From assembly GCA_002796345.1 (NCBI GenBank), contig PCXC01000018.1, positions 1 to 32,181 of the forward strand: a DNA stretch of 32,181 nucleotides, written 5' to 3'. The notes below the pieces were generated by a model, which worked only from the letters and a program-made list of their open reading frames with translations, was not told the origin of the DNA and searched no databases. Of the stretch, positions 8,302 through 17,216 are shown piece after piece. Within the stretch, counting starts at the first letter, position 1. Each line of letters starts with the position of its first letter. A program made the position numbers and the translations under genes. The stretch is from Deltaproteobacteria bacterium CG11_big_fil_rev_8_21_14_0_20_42_23. GTDB taxonomy: Bacteria; UBA10199; 2-02-FULL-44-16.

Positions 8302-9116
8302 AGTCTCGTGCCTTAAAAAAAATAAGTTTCTTGCAACAAGTCGCTAGCAATTTTGGTGAGAAAATACTTGGTGCCCTTTCGCTTTTTGGAAATTGGTATC
8401 TCTTCTCCAAAGAAATTTGCATTTGGATGTTCAAGCGCCCATTCCGAACAAGACAGTTCTTCCTCCAACTTGAATTTGTAGGTGTGAAATCAACTTGGAT
8501 TATTGTGTTAACCGCCTTCTTCACCGGAGCAGTGTTTGCGCTCCAATCTGGAAAAGTGTTTGCACTTTTTAACATGGAAATCATGGTGGGTGCCACGGTT
8601 GCGCTTTCACTTGCGCGTGAATTGGCGCCAGTTTTTTCCGCGCTTATGGTTACGGCAAGAGCATGCTCTGCAATGGCAGCAGAACTAGGCACCATGGTAG
8701 TTACCGAGCAGGTGGACGCCATGACCACCATGGCTGTTGAGCCCGTTCAGTATTTGGTGGTGCCACGAGTTTTGGCAACTACAGTGATGCTTCCTATTTT
8801 AACGATGTTGTTTAACCTTGTGGGAATTTTTGGTTCTTATGTGGTTGGAGTTTATTTGCTTTCCATTCACAAAGGTCCGTTTATGAGTAGACTTTATTAT
8901 CATCTCGATGTCGAAGATATTGTGGGTGGATTAGTGAAGGCAGCCTTTTTCGGTTTTACCATTGCAAGTATTAGTTGCGCTCAAGGGTTTTGGACAAAAG
9001 GTGGAGCTGCTGGAGTAGGAAAGTCTACAACCCGCGCTGTAGTTATGTCAGCGGTCTCCATCCTCATTTTAGATTATTTTCTCACCACGTGGATTTTGGA
9101 ATATTTCACACACTAA
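8295..9116 (+). CDS. mlaE: MlaE-type ABC permease for phospholipid transport
   Basis: 273 residues, inner membrane. MlaE is the permease of the MCE-type ABC transporter that moves phospholipids between inner and outer membranes. Several hydrophobic segments are visible, for example IIVLTAFFTGAVFALQSG and LPILTMLFNLVGIFGSYVVG. The family-defining cytoplasmic loop appears as ARACSAMAAELGTMVVTEQV, then D-A-M (near residue 120-140), the part that contacts the ATPase. The start at 8295 overlaps the alr stop by seven bases, and the gene ends two bases before mlaF. No mlaB or mlaC gene is in the window. Confidence 0.95.
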   Translation: MLKSRALKKISFLQQVASNFGEKILGALSLFGNWYLFSKEICIWMFKRPFRTRQFFLQLEFVGVKSTWIIVLTAFFTGAVFALQSGKVFALFNMEIMVGATVALSLARELAPVFSALMVTARACSAMAAELGTMVVTEQVDAMTTMAVEPVQYLVVPRVLATTVMLPILTMLFNLVGIFGSYVVGVYLLSIHKGPFMSRLYYHLDVEDIVGGLVKAAFFGFTIASISCAQGFWTKGGAAGVGKSTTRAVVMSAVSILILDYFLTTWILEYFTH

Positions 9117-9118
9117 TT

Positions 9119-9871
9119 ATGATCGAACTTAAAAACATTTGTAAATCATTTGGCGAACAACAAGTTTTGAAAAACTTAAGCCTCTCTTTGCCCAAGGGAA
9201 AAATCACCGTCATTATTGGTGGTTCCGGTTCAGGAAAAACCGTAACACTTCGGCATATGATTGGCTTGCTGAAACCAGATAGAGGGCAAGTGCTGGTTGA
9301 CGGTGTAGATATCAACAAACTGGGAAGAGTGGAATTGAATGAATGTCGAAAAAAATTTGGAATGCTCTTTCAGCATGCCGCTTTATTTGATTCGCTGAAT
9401 GTAGAAGAAAATATTGCCTTTCCTCTTCGTGAACACAGGCAATTAAAAGATGAAAAAAAAATTCGGGAAATTGTTGCAGAAAAATTAGAACTTGTAGGTT
9501 TGCCGGGCACCGAAAAGAAAATGCCAAGCGAGCTTTCGGGCGGGATGGCAAAGCGAGTGGGCTTAGCCAGAGCCATTGCCCTGGAGCCGGAAATTATTTT
9601 GTACGACGAGCCCACAACGGGGCTTGATCCTCTCATGACCCTTGCCATTGATAATCTCATTTATTCCATGCAGCAAAAACTAAACATTACTTCTATTGTA
9701 ATTAGCCACGATATTTCATCAACATTACGTATTGCCGATCAAATCGCCATGCTGTATCAAGGCGAGATGATTGAAGTAGCCGATCCTGAAACATTTCAAA
9801 AATCAGACAATCCTGTGGTTCAAGAATTTTTGAATGTAAGTCATCAAAAAATATCTGGGGGGAAACAGTGA
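9119..9871 (+). CDS. mlaF: MlaF-type ABC transporter ATPase
   Basis: 250 residues; the cytoplasmic ATPase that powers the MlaE permease. Walker A is GGSGSGKT (34-41), the ABC signature is LSGGMAKR (139-146, the M-A-K-R form usual in MlaF), Walker B is IILYDEPTTGLDP (about 159-171), and the switch histidine is in VISHD. The start is the ATG two bases after the mlaE stop. An upstream in-frame extension inside mlaE is not used. The stop overlaps the GTG of mlaD (GTGA). Confidence 0.96.
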   Translation: MIELKNICKSFGEQQVLKNLSLSLPKGKITVIIGGSGSGKTVTLRHMIGLLKPDRGQVLVDGVDINKLGRVELNECRKKFGMLFQHAALFDSLNVEENIAFPLREHRQLKDEKKIREIVAEKLELVGLPGTEKKMPSELSGGMAKRVGLARAIALEPEIILYDEPTTGLDPLMTLAIDNLIYSMQQKLNITSIVISHDISSTLRIADQIAMLYQGEMIEVADPETFQKSDNPVVQEFLNVSHQKISGGKQ

Positions 9872-11241
9872 AAAATTGGTCCGTTGAAGCTCGCGTTGGA
9901 GTTTTTGTTTTTATCATTTTGCTTTCTCTTGCCTGGCTTACCCTTCGCATCAGTGATCGAGCCGCAGTAGGAGGTACTGGTTACGAAATTTCCTTCAACG
10001 CTTCCTCTGCAAGTGGGCTTAAAGCTAAGGCTCCTGTTGAATTAGCGGGAGTTTCAGTTGGTTTGGTAAAAGAAGTTGAGCTTGGAGAAAATCAACAGGC
10101 AAAAGTAGTGATGGAACTCAATGACAATGTAAAATTGCCAGCAGACTCAAAAGTTATTTTGCGCACCAGAGGTTTTCTTGGTGAAACTTATGTGGAAATT
10201 GTTCCAGGTCAAGAATCTGACAACCTTTTAAAATCAAACGGAACGCTTCAAGATGCAACACGAACTGGCGATGTCAATTCTTTGGTGAGTCGCTTCAATG
10301 AAATTGCAGACGATGTAAAAGAAGTTTCAGGCAATGCTAGGTCTAAAGCTGGTTCAGATCCAGATGCTCCGGTAAATCAAATTATTGCAAACCTTCAGGA
10401 ATTCACGCGAGCTATCAAAGATGTCACCGTACAAAATTCTCAAAACATCGATAAAATTGCAACCAACCTTGCCGTTTTAAGCAGTGATTTAAAAGAGATG
10501 GTACAGCAAAACCGTGAAGATGTTCGCGCAACACTTGATCAGGTTGCATCCATCACCGGAAAAATTGACAGAGGTGAGGGAACGCTTGGCAAATTGGTGA
10601 ATGACGAAACAACCGTTGATAAAATCAACGATTCCCTTGATGGCCTCAATGATACGCTTGGCGGTTTTTCGCGATTGCAAACTGAGTTAGGTTTTCACAC
10701 AGAATATTTGGGCAAGTCTAAGGATTTCAAAAATTATGTTTCTCTTGCCTTAAATCCTTCGCCCGATAAAGCACTGTTAATCGATGTTTCCACAGATCCA
10801 GATCCAAACGCAGACTATATAGAACGAACGGTGGATGTAACTGCTGGCGGCGTAAGTTCTACGGTGAGTACAAACACGGCTACGGTTGATAGAAACCAAC
10901 TCCTTTTTTCGGCGCAGCTTGCAAAACGATTTTATGATCTTCAACTGCGTGGTGGAATTATCGAGTCAACCGGAGGTGTAGGTATAGACTACGTTCCCGG
11001 GCTTTATGGTTTGCATTTCTCCGCCTTTGATTTCTCAACACGCAATAATCAAAAGCCTCATTTAAAACTTCTCGGCGACATCAACCTCACCAAAAACCTT
11101 TATCTTTTGGGAGGGCTTGATGACATGCTCAATCCAACACAAAAAACGGATTGGTTTGTAGGTGCAGGCTTTAAATTTGTGGACGACGACATCAAGCGTT
11201 TTGCAGCTTTTGGAGGCGGAAAAAGCTTAACTGGCAAGTGA
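9868..11241 (+). CDS. mlaD: MlaD-type MCE-domain protein with a long C-terminal extension
   Basis: 457 residues starting at a GTG that overlaps the mlaF stop (GTGA). One N-terminal membrane helix (about 10-26, VGVFVFIILLSLAWLTL) anchors it in the inner membrane with the rest in the periplasm. The MCE domain follows (about 36-115), with the typical GLKAKAPVELAGVSVGLVKEV and RGFLGETYVEI. A helical region (about 140-270) follows that, as in MCE proteins that form a lipid tunnel. The last 170 residues alternate polar and hydrophobic residues (GIDYVPGLYGLHFSAFDFS, LYLLGGLDDML, WFVGAGFKF) and look beta-rich. E. coli MlaD is only about 180 residues, so this is a much longer form. Confidence 0.93.
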   Translation: MKNWSVEARVGVFVFIILLSLAWLTLRISDRAAVGGTGYEISFNASSASGLKAKAPVELAGVSVGLVKEVELGENQQAKVVMELNDNVKLPADSKVILRTRGFLGETYVEIVPGQESDNLLKSNGTLQDATRTGDVNSLVSRFNEIADDVKEVSGNARSKAGSDPDAPVNQIIANLQEFTRAIKDVTVQNSQNIDKIATNLAVLSSDLKEMVQQNREDVRATLDQVASITGKIDRGEGTLGKLVNDETTVDKINDSLDGLNDTLGGFSRLQTELGFHTEYLGKSKDFKNYVSLALNPSPDKALLIDVSTDPDPNADYIERTVDVTAGGVSSTVSTNTATVDRNQLLFSAQLAKRFYDLQLRGGIIESTGGVGIDYVPGLYGLHFSAFDFSTRNNQKPHLKLLGDINLTKNLYLLGGLDDMLNPTQKTDWFVGAGFKFVDDDIKRFAAFGGGKSLTGK

Positions 11242-11250
11242 TTTTAGTGC

Positions 11251-11278
11251 TTGCACGCTGTTTCCATGCTGTTATAGG
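11251..11278 (+). promoter_or_regulatory. Candidate sigma-70 promoter of purH
   Basis: TTGCAC (11251-11256) and TATAGG (11273-11278) are separated by 16 bases, about 30 bases before the purH start. The match is moderate at both boxes. Its position just after the mlaD stop supports a separate transcript for the purine genes. Confidence 0.4.
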
Positions 11279-11307
11279 ACGTCCCAACTTTTCATCTTGG
11301 AGGTTTT

Positions 11308-12906
11308 ATGCCAGCGGTACAACGAGCTCTTCTCAGCGTTTCTGACAAAACAGGTCTCCTTCCGTTTGCCAAAGAACTTTCGCGCTTAGGCATCGAGCTT
11401 CTTTCAACCGGCGGAACCGCTAAGTTGCTGAAAGAGAACAATATTCCCGTTATTGATGTTTCTGATTACACTGGTTTTCCCGAGATGTTAGATGGCCGAG
11501 TGAAAACCCTCCACCCCAATATCCATGCAGGTTTGCTGGCAAGACGAGATAACGCTGAACACATGCAAGCCCTAGAGAAACACGGCATTGGCCGCATCGA
11601 TCTTCTCGTGGTCAATTTGTATCCCTTCGAAAAAACTGTGGCCAACCCCAAGGCGAGCCTGGCTGAAGCGATTGAAAATATTGATATTGGCGGGCCCACC
11701 ATGATTCGCGCTGCGGCTAAAAATTACCAAGACGTAGCGGTGTTGGTTGATCCTGCTGATTATGCCTCCATTGCAAAAGAGTTGAGCGACGGAAAGGCAA
11801 CGCTTTCGCGTGAAACCTGTTTTGCTTTAGCGCAAAAAGTATTTGCCCATACTGCAGCTTATGATGCTGCTATCACCTCTTACTTAAGCACCTACAAAAC
11901 TGAAACCCAGCGAACCCAGATGCCACAAGTGTTTGCTTCGGTTTCATTTCAGATGCAAGAGCTTCGCTATGGAGAAAACCCACATCAACAAGCAGCATTT
12001 TATCGCGATGTGCACACAAGCGATGAAAGTTCGCTGGTAAATGCAAAGCAACTTCACGGAAAAGAACTTTCGTACAATAATATTTTGGATGCGGACGCAA
12101 CGCTGGAGATGATCAAAGAATTTATTGATGATCCCTTTGCCGTGGTAATTGTAAAACACACCAATCCATGTGGAGCTGCGCTTTCAAGTGCATCACTCGC
12201 AGATGCTTTTGCCAAGGCACAAAGCTGTGATCCCGTTTCCTGTTTTGGTGGTATTGTTGCTTTAAATCGCGAAGTAGACGAAGCAACAGCAAAGCTAATG
12301 GCAGCAAGTTTTTTTGAAGTGATTCTTGCGCCGTCATATTCGGCAACTGCTTTAGAAGTGTTACAAAAAAAGAAAAACATACGCCTCTTGGAACTTGGAG
12401 CATTGAAAAAAAATGCAGAACGAAAAGAGTACACGTTAAGAAAAGTGACGGATGGTTTGTTGGTTCAAGAAAAAGATGCTGCGTTAGTTGAAATAAAAGA
12501 TGCGCGTTGTGTTACCGAACGCCGTCCGCAGATAAAAGAAGAAGCGGCACTTCGATTTGCGTGGAAGATGTGCAAGCACGTGAAGTCGAATGCCATTGTG
12601 CTGGCAAGTCACGACCGCTTGCTTGGGGTTGGCGCTGGCCAAATGAGCCGCGTCGATTCTGTACGCATCGCGCGCATGAAGTGGAATGACATTGCCGCCA
12701 ATTTGCAACTTGAAGAAGATGCAGCATATGTGCTTGCTTCGGATGCTTTTTTTCCGTTTCGAGATGGTATCGACCAAGCCCGCGAAGCCGGTGCCACAGC
12801 GCTTATCCAGCCGGGTGGCTCTATGCGCGATGACGAGGTTATTGCCGCAGCAAATGAGCACCAAATGGCCATGCTGTTTACGGGCGAACGCCATTTCAAG
12901 CACTAG
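11308..12906 (+). CDS. purH: Bifunctional AICAR formyltransferase / IMP cyclohydrolase
   Basis: 532 residues, the normal length. It catalyses the last two steps of IMP synthesis: formylation of AICAR with 10-formyl-THF, then ring closure. The N-terminal cyclohydrolase (MGS-like) domain shows [40 protein letters not shown] and [14 protein letters not shown]. The transformylase domain shows [35 protein letters not shown] and KHVKSNAIV. The C-terminus is the usual [23 protein letters not shown] and [16 protein letters not shown] lies six bases before the ATG. It opens a purine cluster with purD and purE, interrupted by the unknown gene at 12989. Confidence 0.98.
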   Translation: MPAVQRALLSVSDKTGLLPFAKELSRLGIELLSTGGTAKLLKENNIPVIDVSDYTGFPEMLDGRVKTLHPNIHAGLLARRDNAEHMQALEKHGIGRIDLLVVNLYPFEKTVANPKASLAEAIENIDIGGPTMIRAAAKNYQDVAVLVDPADYASIAKELSDGKATLSRETCFALAQKVFAHTAAYDAAITSYLSTYKTETQRTQMPQVFASVSFQMQELRYGENPHQQAAFYRDVHTSDESSLVNAKQLHGKELSYNNILDADATLEMIKEFIDDPFAVVIVKHTNPCGAALSSASLADAFAKAQSCDPVSCFGGIVALNREVDEATAKLMAASFFEVILAPSYSATALEVLQKKKNIRLLELGALKKNAERKEYTLRKVTDGLLVQEKDAALVEIKDARCVTERRPQIKEEAALRFAWKMCKHVKSNAIVLASHDRLLGVGAGQMSRVDSVRIARMKWNDIAANLQLEEDAAYVLASDAFFPFRDGIDQAREAGATALIQPGGSMRDDEVIAAANEHQMAMLFTGERHFKH

Positions 12907-12988
12907 ATTGTAGCATCCGCAACTTTTTTGAGACTTGAGCGATAAGAGGGAAGAACAAAGTTTGATACAACAAAAGATTTGAGCTTCG

Positions 12989-14080
12989 ATGCCACCACTA
13001 AGTTTTGTACAACGCCCACTTCTGTTTCCTCCAGCAGCCTTAGCACTTGATGCCTTTCATGGGCCAAATCTTCTAAACAGTTTTCGCAAAATTGAAGGTA
13101 GCCTAGGCAGATACGCAGAAACGCTTTCTGCCTTTGAACGCGCCGTTCCTCATCGTGTCAGTAGCGGTTCTAGAGGAGCTCTTTTGCAGTACAGATATCA
13201 TCTTACAAATAGGAATGCTGCTCTTTCAGCGTGGGAACAATTTTTATATTCTGGAAGAAGACGACTGTTGGGAAAGAGCGATTTTGATCTCCGCTTTTAT
13301 TTGGGTCAGGCTTTTAATGATTATGCATTTTTCCACGAGCAACTCGCAGTCCTTGCAGTGCCTAAGTTTACAGATCAATCTCTTGCTTATAGAACCACTG
13401 CTATAAACAGACTCAGATTACGAGATCAGCAACTGCATTCTGCTTACACTTGTTACCCTCCTGATACCGCAGACCTTACGTTTGCCGAGCACCTTGTTCA
13501 GGAACTTTTCTTGGATGCAAGTCAGTTTTTACGGAGTGCACTTCATGATTTTGCATTTCAGACTGCGGATACTCAATCGACTTTTGCTGCTGCTTATGAA
13601 AACTACACTCCACCTCAAAGAATCTTACAACTTCTCTTCGGAGATGAAGTCCTTGGTAGGAGAGGATCTTTTGTACTAGAAGATGAAGTGGGAAAAAGAG
13701 AATCAATTCAAATTGCCCATGTTCCAGCACTAATAGCAATAATGAGCTACCTTTTGTGTTTATCTCAGCAAGTTGGAGCTAGGCCACACAGACAACGCTT
13801 TAAGCTTGAAGTAGACTTCAAGCGAGAGGAATATTACAATTTTATCTTTTGGGAAAGCAGATCAGCTTTGGATAACGCCTTTCAAAAGTCGCCAGTTTTG
13901 CTTGCGGGATTAGATTGTCTTGTAAAGGCTATTTGGGGAGATACTGCTCGCGTAAAAAATATTTCCGATGATATGGCCACTACACTAAGTATAAAAATTC
14001 CTCAAGTAGTCCAGGAAAATCAAGTGTCCAGTGGGTTATCTAGCGAACAGATTGCCTCTGCTGCGCTTAGTCTTGGGTGA
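12989..14080 (+). CDS. Hypothetical protein, family C (relative of the products at 2790-3923 and 4068-5276)
   Basis: 363 residues. It shows the same block order as the two minus-strand relatives. YLGQAFNDYAFFHEQLAVLA lies near residue 108, then a DTQSTFAAAYENYTPPQRILQLL region, then ESIQIAHVPALIAIMSYLLCLS where the others have their N-box-like helix. A final strand TLSIKIPQV precedes a short Ser-rich tail. Similarity is by eye and distant. There is no signal peptide, and the gene has a weak ribosome site. It sits between purH (82 bases upstream) and purD (90 bases downstream), but nothing in it suggests a purine role. Function unknown. Confidence 0.8.
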   Translation: MPPLSFVQRPLLFPPAALALDAFHGPNLLNSFRKIEGSLGRYAETLSAFERAVPHRVSSGSRGALLQYRYHLTNRNAALSAWEQFLYSGRRRLLGKSDFDLRFYLGQAFNDYAFFHEQLAVLAVPKFTDQSLAYRTTAINRLRLRDQQLHSAYTCYPPDTADLTFAEHLVQELFLDASQFLRSALHDFAFQTADTQSTFAAAYENYTPPQRILQLLFGDEVLGRRGSFVLEDEVGKRESIQIAHVPALIAIMSYLLCLSQQVGARPHRQRFKLEVDFKREEYYNFIFWESRSALDNAFQKSPVLLAGLDCLVKAIWGDTARVKNISDDMATTLSIKIPQVVQENQVSSGLSSEQIASAALSLG

Positions 14081-14170
14081 TAGGTTCGAGTTTCTGCGAA
14101 AAAATATAAATAGAATTTTTTTATGAGTAGGATAAGCAAGCTGTGAAATGTTTCAGCTGGAGGAAGTATC

Positions 14171-15454
14171 ATGAAAGTTTTAGTCATAGGTGCAGGTGGA
14201 AGAGAGCATGCTCTTGTTCATGCCCTAAAAAAATCTGAAAAAATTGAACAACTTTTTTGTGCGCCAGGAAACGCTGGTATAGATGAAGAAGCGAAGTGTG
14301 TTAACATTCCTGTAGATGATATGGAAGCACTTCTTCAATTTGCGCTGAATGAAAAAATGGACATCACGGTTGTTGGCCCTGAGCAACCACTTACAAATGG
14401 AATCGTTGATCTGTTTCAAAAAAATGGACTAAAGATTTTTGGCCCGTCGCGTGCGGCAGCCAGACTTGAGGCATCAAAATCATTTACAAAGGATTTTTGT
14501 GCTCGCCACAATATTCCAACTGCTGCTTATGAAACGTATACCAATTCTCATGCAGCTTTGGCGGCGCTTGAAGGAAAAAAATATCCTCTCGTTATTAAGG
14601 CCGATGGCTTGGCAGCGGGAAAAGGCGTCATCATTGCTCATTCAAAATTGGAAGCGGAAGATGCTTTAAAAAATATGCTTGAAGATATTGTCTTTGGAGA
14701 AGCTGGAAAAAAAGTAGTGATCGAAGAATTTCTCAAAGGTGAAGAGGCTTCGTTTATTGTTGTTTCAGATGGAAAACATGTTTTGCCACTTGCTACTTCT
14801 CAAGATCATAAAGCCATTTTTGATAACGATGAAGGCCCAAACACAGGCGGCATGGGCGCTTACTCGCCGGCACCAGTTGTGACTTCACACATCTATGACC
14901 GCATTATGCACGAAATTATTTATCCTACCATCAAGGGTATGCAAGAGGAAGATTCACCTTTTGTAGGTATTTTGTATGCGGGCATTATGATTGTGGACGG
15001 TGAACCGAAGTTGCTAGAATACAATGTTCGTTTTGGTGATCCCGAAACTCAACCTATTCTTGCGCGTTTGCAAAGTGATTTTCTTAGCCTTGTAGAATAC
15101 ACTCTGGATGCAAAACTTGATCAACTCGAATTGAAGTGGGATGAAAGACCAGCCGTATGTGTAGTGATGACTTCGGGTGGATATCCCAGCATGTATGAAA
15201 GAGGAAAAATAATTACAGGTATTAAACAGGCAAGTGAGTTGGAAGATGTAATGGTGTATCATTCAGGCACAAGTAAAAAAGATGGAGAATATCTTACAAG
15301 TGGTGGACGAGTGCTGTCGGTGACAGCGATTGGCAATCCTCTTGCTGTGGCCATTGAAAAAGCATACCAAGCGGTAAAAAAAATAAGATGGGAAGATTGC
15401 TACTACCGAAAAGATATTGGAATGAAAGCGATCAAACGCGAACATTCACATTAG
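14171..15454 (+). CDS. purD: Phosphoribosylamine-glycine ligase (GAR synthetase)
   Basis: 427 residues; ATP-grasp enzyme joining glycine to phosphoribosylamine, step two of purine synthesis. The N-terminal VLVIGAGGREHAL and CAPGNAGI are family hallmarks. The ATP-grasp core shows FGPSRAAARLEASKSFTKDF, PLVIKADGLAAGKGV and the metal-binding LLEYNVRFGDPETQ. The substrate loop is seen as DNDEGPNTGGMGAYSPAP. GGAGGA lies seven bases before the ATG. A TATAAA at 14105-14110 may be a -10 box, but no good -35 was found. Confidence 0.97.
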   Translation: MKVLVIGAGGREHALVHALKKSEKIEQLFCAPGNAGIDEEAKCVNIPVDDMEALLQFALNEKMDITVVGPEQPLTNGIVDLFQKNGLKIFGPSRAAARLEASKSFTKDFCARHNIPTAAYETYTNSHAALAALEGKKYPLVIKADGLAAGKGVIIAHSKLEAEDALKNMLEDIVFGEAGKKVVIEEFLKGEEASFIVVSDGKHVLPLATSQDHKAIFDNDEGPNTGGMGAYSPAPVVTSHIYDRIMHEIIYPTIKGMQEEDSPFVGILYAGIMIVDGEPKLLEYNVRFGDPETQPILARLQSDFLSLVEYTLDAKLDQLELKWDERPAVCVVMTSGGYPSMYERGKIITGIKQASELEDVMVYHSGTSKKDGEYLTSGGRVLSVTAIGNPLAVAIEKAYQAVKKIRWEDCYYRKDIGMKAIKREHSH

Positions 15455-15485
15455 ACCTCTTGCAGAACCTGCTGCGCGAGGTCTA
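15452..15485. promoter_or_regulatory. Inverted repeat between purD and purE
   Basis: TAGACCTC (15452-15459) and GAGGTCTA (15478-15485) pair perfectly over 8 bp and enclose a smaller GCAG/CTGC pair. The stem starts at the purD stop codon and ends directly before the purE ribosome site (AGGAG at 15487-15491). No T-run follows, so it is not an obvious terminator. It could protect the mRNA or tune purE translation. Confidence 0.5.
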
Positions 15486-15498
15486 TTAGGAGATAAAC

Positions 15499-15999
15499 AT
15501 GGGAAAGAATGTCCAAGTAAAAATATTAATGGGCTCAATAAATGATTGGGAATATTTAGAAGGTGCAGCAAAAGTGTTGGAAGAATTTGGAGTAAGCTAT
15601 TCCAAGCATGTTGCTTCAGCTCACCGAACACCTGCAAAAGTGCAAGCGATCATTCACGCTGCTTCAGAAGAGGGAACGCAAGTGTTCATTGCTGCAGCGG
15701 GCTACGCAGCCCATTTGGCGGGTGTTATCGCCGGGCACACGTTGTTGCCTGTTATTGGAGTGCCGCTCGATTCATCATCTTTGGCTGGTTTAGACTCTCT
15801 GCTCACTACAGCGCAGATGCCATCGGGTGTTCCTGTTGCTACTGTTACCATTGGAAAAGCTGGAGCAAAAAATGCGGCGGTGTTGGCAATCCAAATTTTG
15901 GCTTTGCAAGATGATGTGCTGAAAGAAAAATTGAAAGACTACCGAGAAAAAATGCGACAGAAAATTGAAGAAGATGACAAACAACTCAACCTTTCCTAA
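15499..15999 (+). CDS. purE: N5-carboxyaminoimidazole ribonucleotide mutase
   Basis: 166 residues; converts N5-CAIR to CAIR in purine synthesis. The substrate loop is MGSINDWEYL, keeping the Ser and Asp that bind the substrate though the residue before Asp is Asn instead of the common Ser. The catalytic histidine is in SAHRTP, and AAAGYAAHLAGVIAGHTLLP and LTTAQMPSGVPVAT are conserved blocks. It ends in a charged helical tail. These fit the class I (bacterial) enzyme, which needs PurK; no purK is in the window. AGGAG lies upstream of the ATG. Confidence 0.95.
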   Translation: MGKNVQVKILMGSINDWEYLEGAAKVLEEFGVSYSKHVASAHRTPAKVQAIIHAASEEGTQVFIAAAGYAAHLAGVIAGHTLLPVIGVPLDSSSLAGLDSLLTTAQMPSGVPVATVTIGKAGAKNAAVLAIQILALQDDVLKEKLKDYREKMRQKIEEDDKQLNLS

Positions 16000-16009
16000 T
16001 CCATAGTTT

Positions 16010-16645
16010 ATGACTGACTTCATTACGCTCAATGCAAATAAAATGAACCCTGTGGATGTGGAAAGGGTTGTTGCTCACTTGCGAGAAGGGCATGTCATTG
16101 CCTATCCCACAGAAACTATTTATGGTTTAGGCGCCGACGTTTTGAATAGAGCTGCGATTAAAAATATTTATAAACTCAAAGCGCGAGATCCGGGTTTGCC
16201 TATTTCACTTTTGGTTTCTGATTTATCGATGTTGAGAGATTTTGTTTCTGAAGTTTCAGATCAAGCTTTGGAATTGATTAAAACATTTTGGCCCGGCCCG
16301 CTCACTATTCTCTTTCCAGCATCTCCTCGGATACCAAAAGATCTTATTACAAACACCGGAAGAATTGGAATACGAATTTCATCTCATCCCGTTGCAACAG
16401 CAATTGTATCAGCATTTGGAAATCCCATTACAACTACAAGCGCCAATCTTTCTGGCTACCCACCGTCACTTGATGCCAAGCAAGTGTTGAAATACTTCGA
16501 TCAAAAATTGGCATGTATTGTAGATGGAGGAGAGTGTGAACCAAACTTAGGTTCAACCGTGGTGGATGTCACCAAAGAAAGTATGCGTATTATTCGTGAA
16601 GGCGCAATTCCCGCACAAGAAGTAATTCAGTGTTTTCAGGGTTAG
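16010..16645 (+). CDS. tsaC: Threonylcarbamoyl-AMP synthase (YrdC/Sua5 domain)
   Basis: 211 residues; makes threonylcarbamoyl-AMP from threonine, bicarbonate and ATP for the t6A modification of ANN-decoding tRNAs. The YrdC fold motifs are present: AYPTETIYGLG (near 32), the nucleotide-binding KxR in YKLKARDPGLP, FWPGPLTI, and SANLSG with the conserved S-x-N. It lacks the extra C-terminal Sua5 domain, so it is the short TsaC-like form. It starts ten bases after purE and converges on dciA, with the two stops seven bases apart. Confidence 0.93.
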   Translation: MTDFITLNANKMNPVDVERVVAHLREGHVIAYPTETIYGLGADVLNRAAIKNIYKLKARDPGLPISLLVSDLSMLRDFVSEVSDQALELIKTFWPGPLTILFPASPRIPKDLITNTGRIGIRISSHPVATAIVSAFGNPITTTSANLSGYPPSLDAKQVLKYFDQKLACIVDGGECEPNLGSTVVDVTKESMRIIREGAIPAQEVIQCFQG

Positions 16646-16652
16646 GGTTTGA

Positions 16653-17129
16653 TTAGACTTTTGGTCGTTTGATTTGAAAACTTTTCTTCATGGTTCTGCG
16701 AATAATTTCTTGAAGCTCTTCATCTTTTACCTGACTTACCGATTGCGCAATAAATTCCTTTTCATCTTCAGTGAGAGCTTTAATCGACCAAAATGAAAAT
16801 GATTTTCGAGCTGGTTTTTGCAATGGCCCAACTTGAAACTTGAGGTCATTCAAAACAAGTTCGGGATAAGACTCTTTAATTTTTTTTATAATATCTTGCT
16901 TCATAAACGTAAGTTCTTGAAGCCAGGAAGAATTGCTCACATGAATCAAGAGAGTGCGCCCAAGCCATTTTGCGGGCGAAGTATGTTTTGCCACCGAGGC
17001 ACCTGTGATTTTTGCCCATTTTTCCCAAAGAGCATAGCGCTCAATTCCTTTTTCCCAGCCAGCTTTTTTAGCACTTGAACTGAATACATTTGCGATGGGC
17101 GTGAGCCTGTTTGTCTTGATCTGAGCCAT
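16653..17129 (-). CDS. dciA: DciA-type replicative helicase loader (DUF721)
   Basis: 158 residues from the ATG at 17129. A longer open frame upstream crosses the dksA promoter and gene in antisense and is not credible. The DUF721 core is seen in about residues 5-100: TPIANVFSSSAKKAGWEKGI, ALWEKWAKITGASVAKHTSP, GRTLLIHVSNSSWLQELTFM and KQDIIKKIKESYP. DUF721 proteins include DciA, which works with the replicative helicase DnaB in bacteria lacking DnaC or DnaI. The Lys-rich C-terminal tail is typical. It is divergent from dksA. Confidence 0.85.
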   Translation of the reverse strand: MAQIKTNRLTPIANVFSSSAKKAGWEKGIERYALWEKWAKITGASVAKHTSPAKWLGRTLLIHVSNSSWLQELTFMKQDIIKKIKESYPELVLNDLKFQVGPLQKPARKSFSFWSIKALTEDEKEFIAQSVSQVKDEELQEIIRRTMKKSFQIKRPKV

Positions 17130-17161
17130 AGAGGACGCCAACTCTAGATGTTTCTTTGGAA

Positions 17162-17190
17162 TTGACAAGGGAAAATGTATGGGCAATAAC
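17162..17190 (+). promoter_or_regulatory. Candidate sigma-70 promoter of dksA
   Basis: A perfect TTGACA (17162-17167) is followed after 17 bases by AATAAC (17185-17190, four of six matches). It lies 27 bases before the dksA ATG, in the short gap shared with the divergent dciA gene. Confidence 0.55.
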
Positions 17191-17216
17191 GTTGGGCCAA
17201 ACAAAGGGGTTTTGTG

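Noticed and set aside
12484-12903. Overlapping ORFs on both strands within the end of purH
   Set aside because: They are by-products of codon bias in a highly conserved gene and match nothing recognisable.
14081-14170. Purine riboswitch or PurR box before purD
   Set aside because: No conserved riboswitch core or 16-bp PurR palindrome was seen; only an AT-rich stretch and a short imperfect AGCTG/CAGCT pair.
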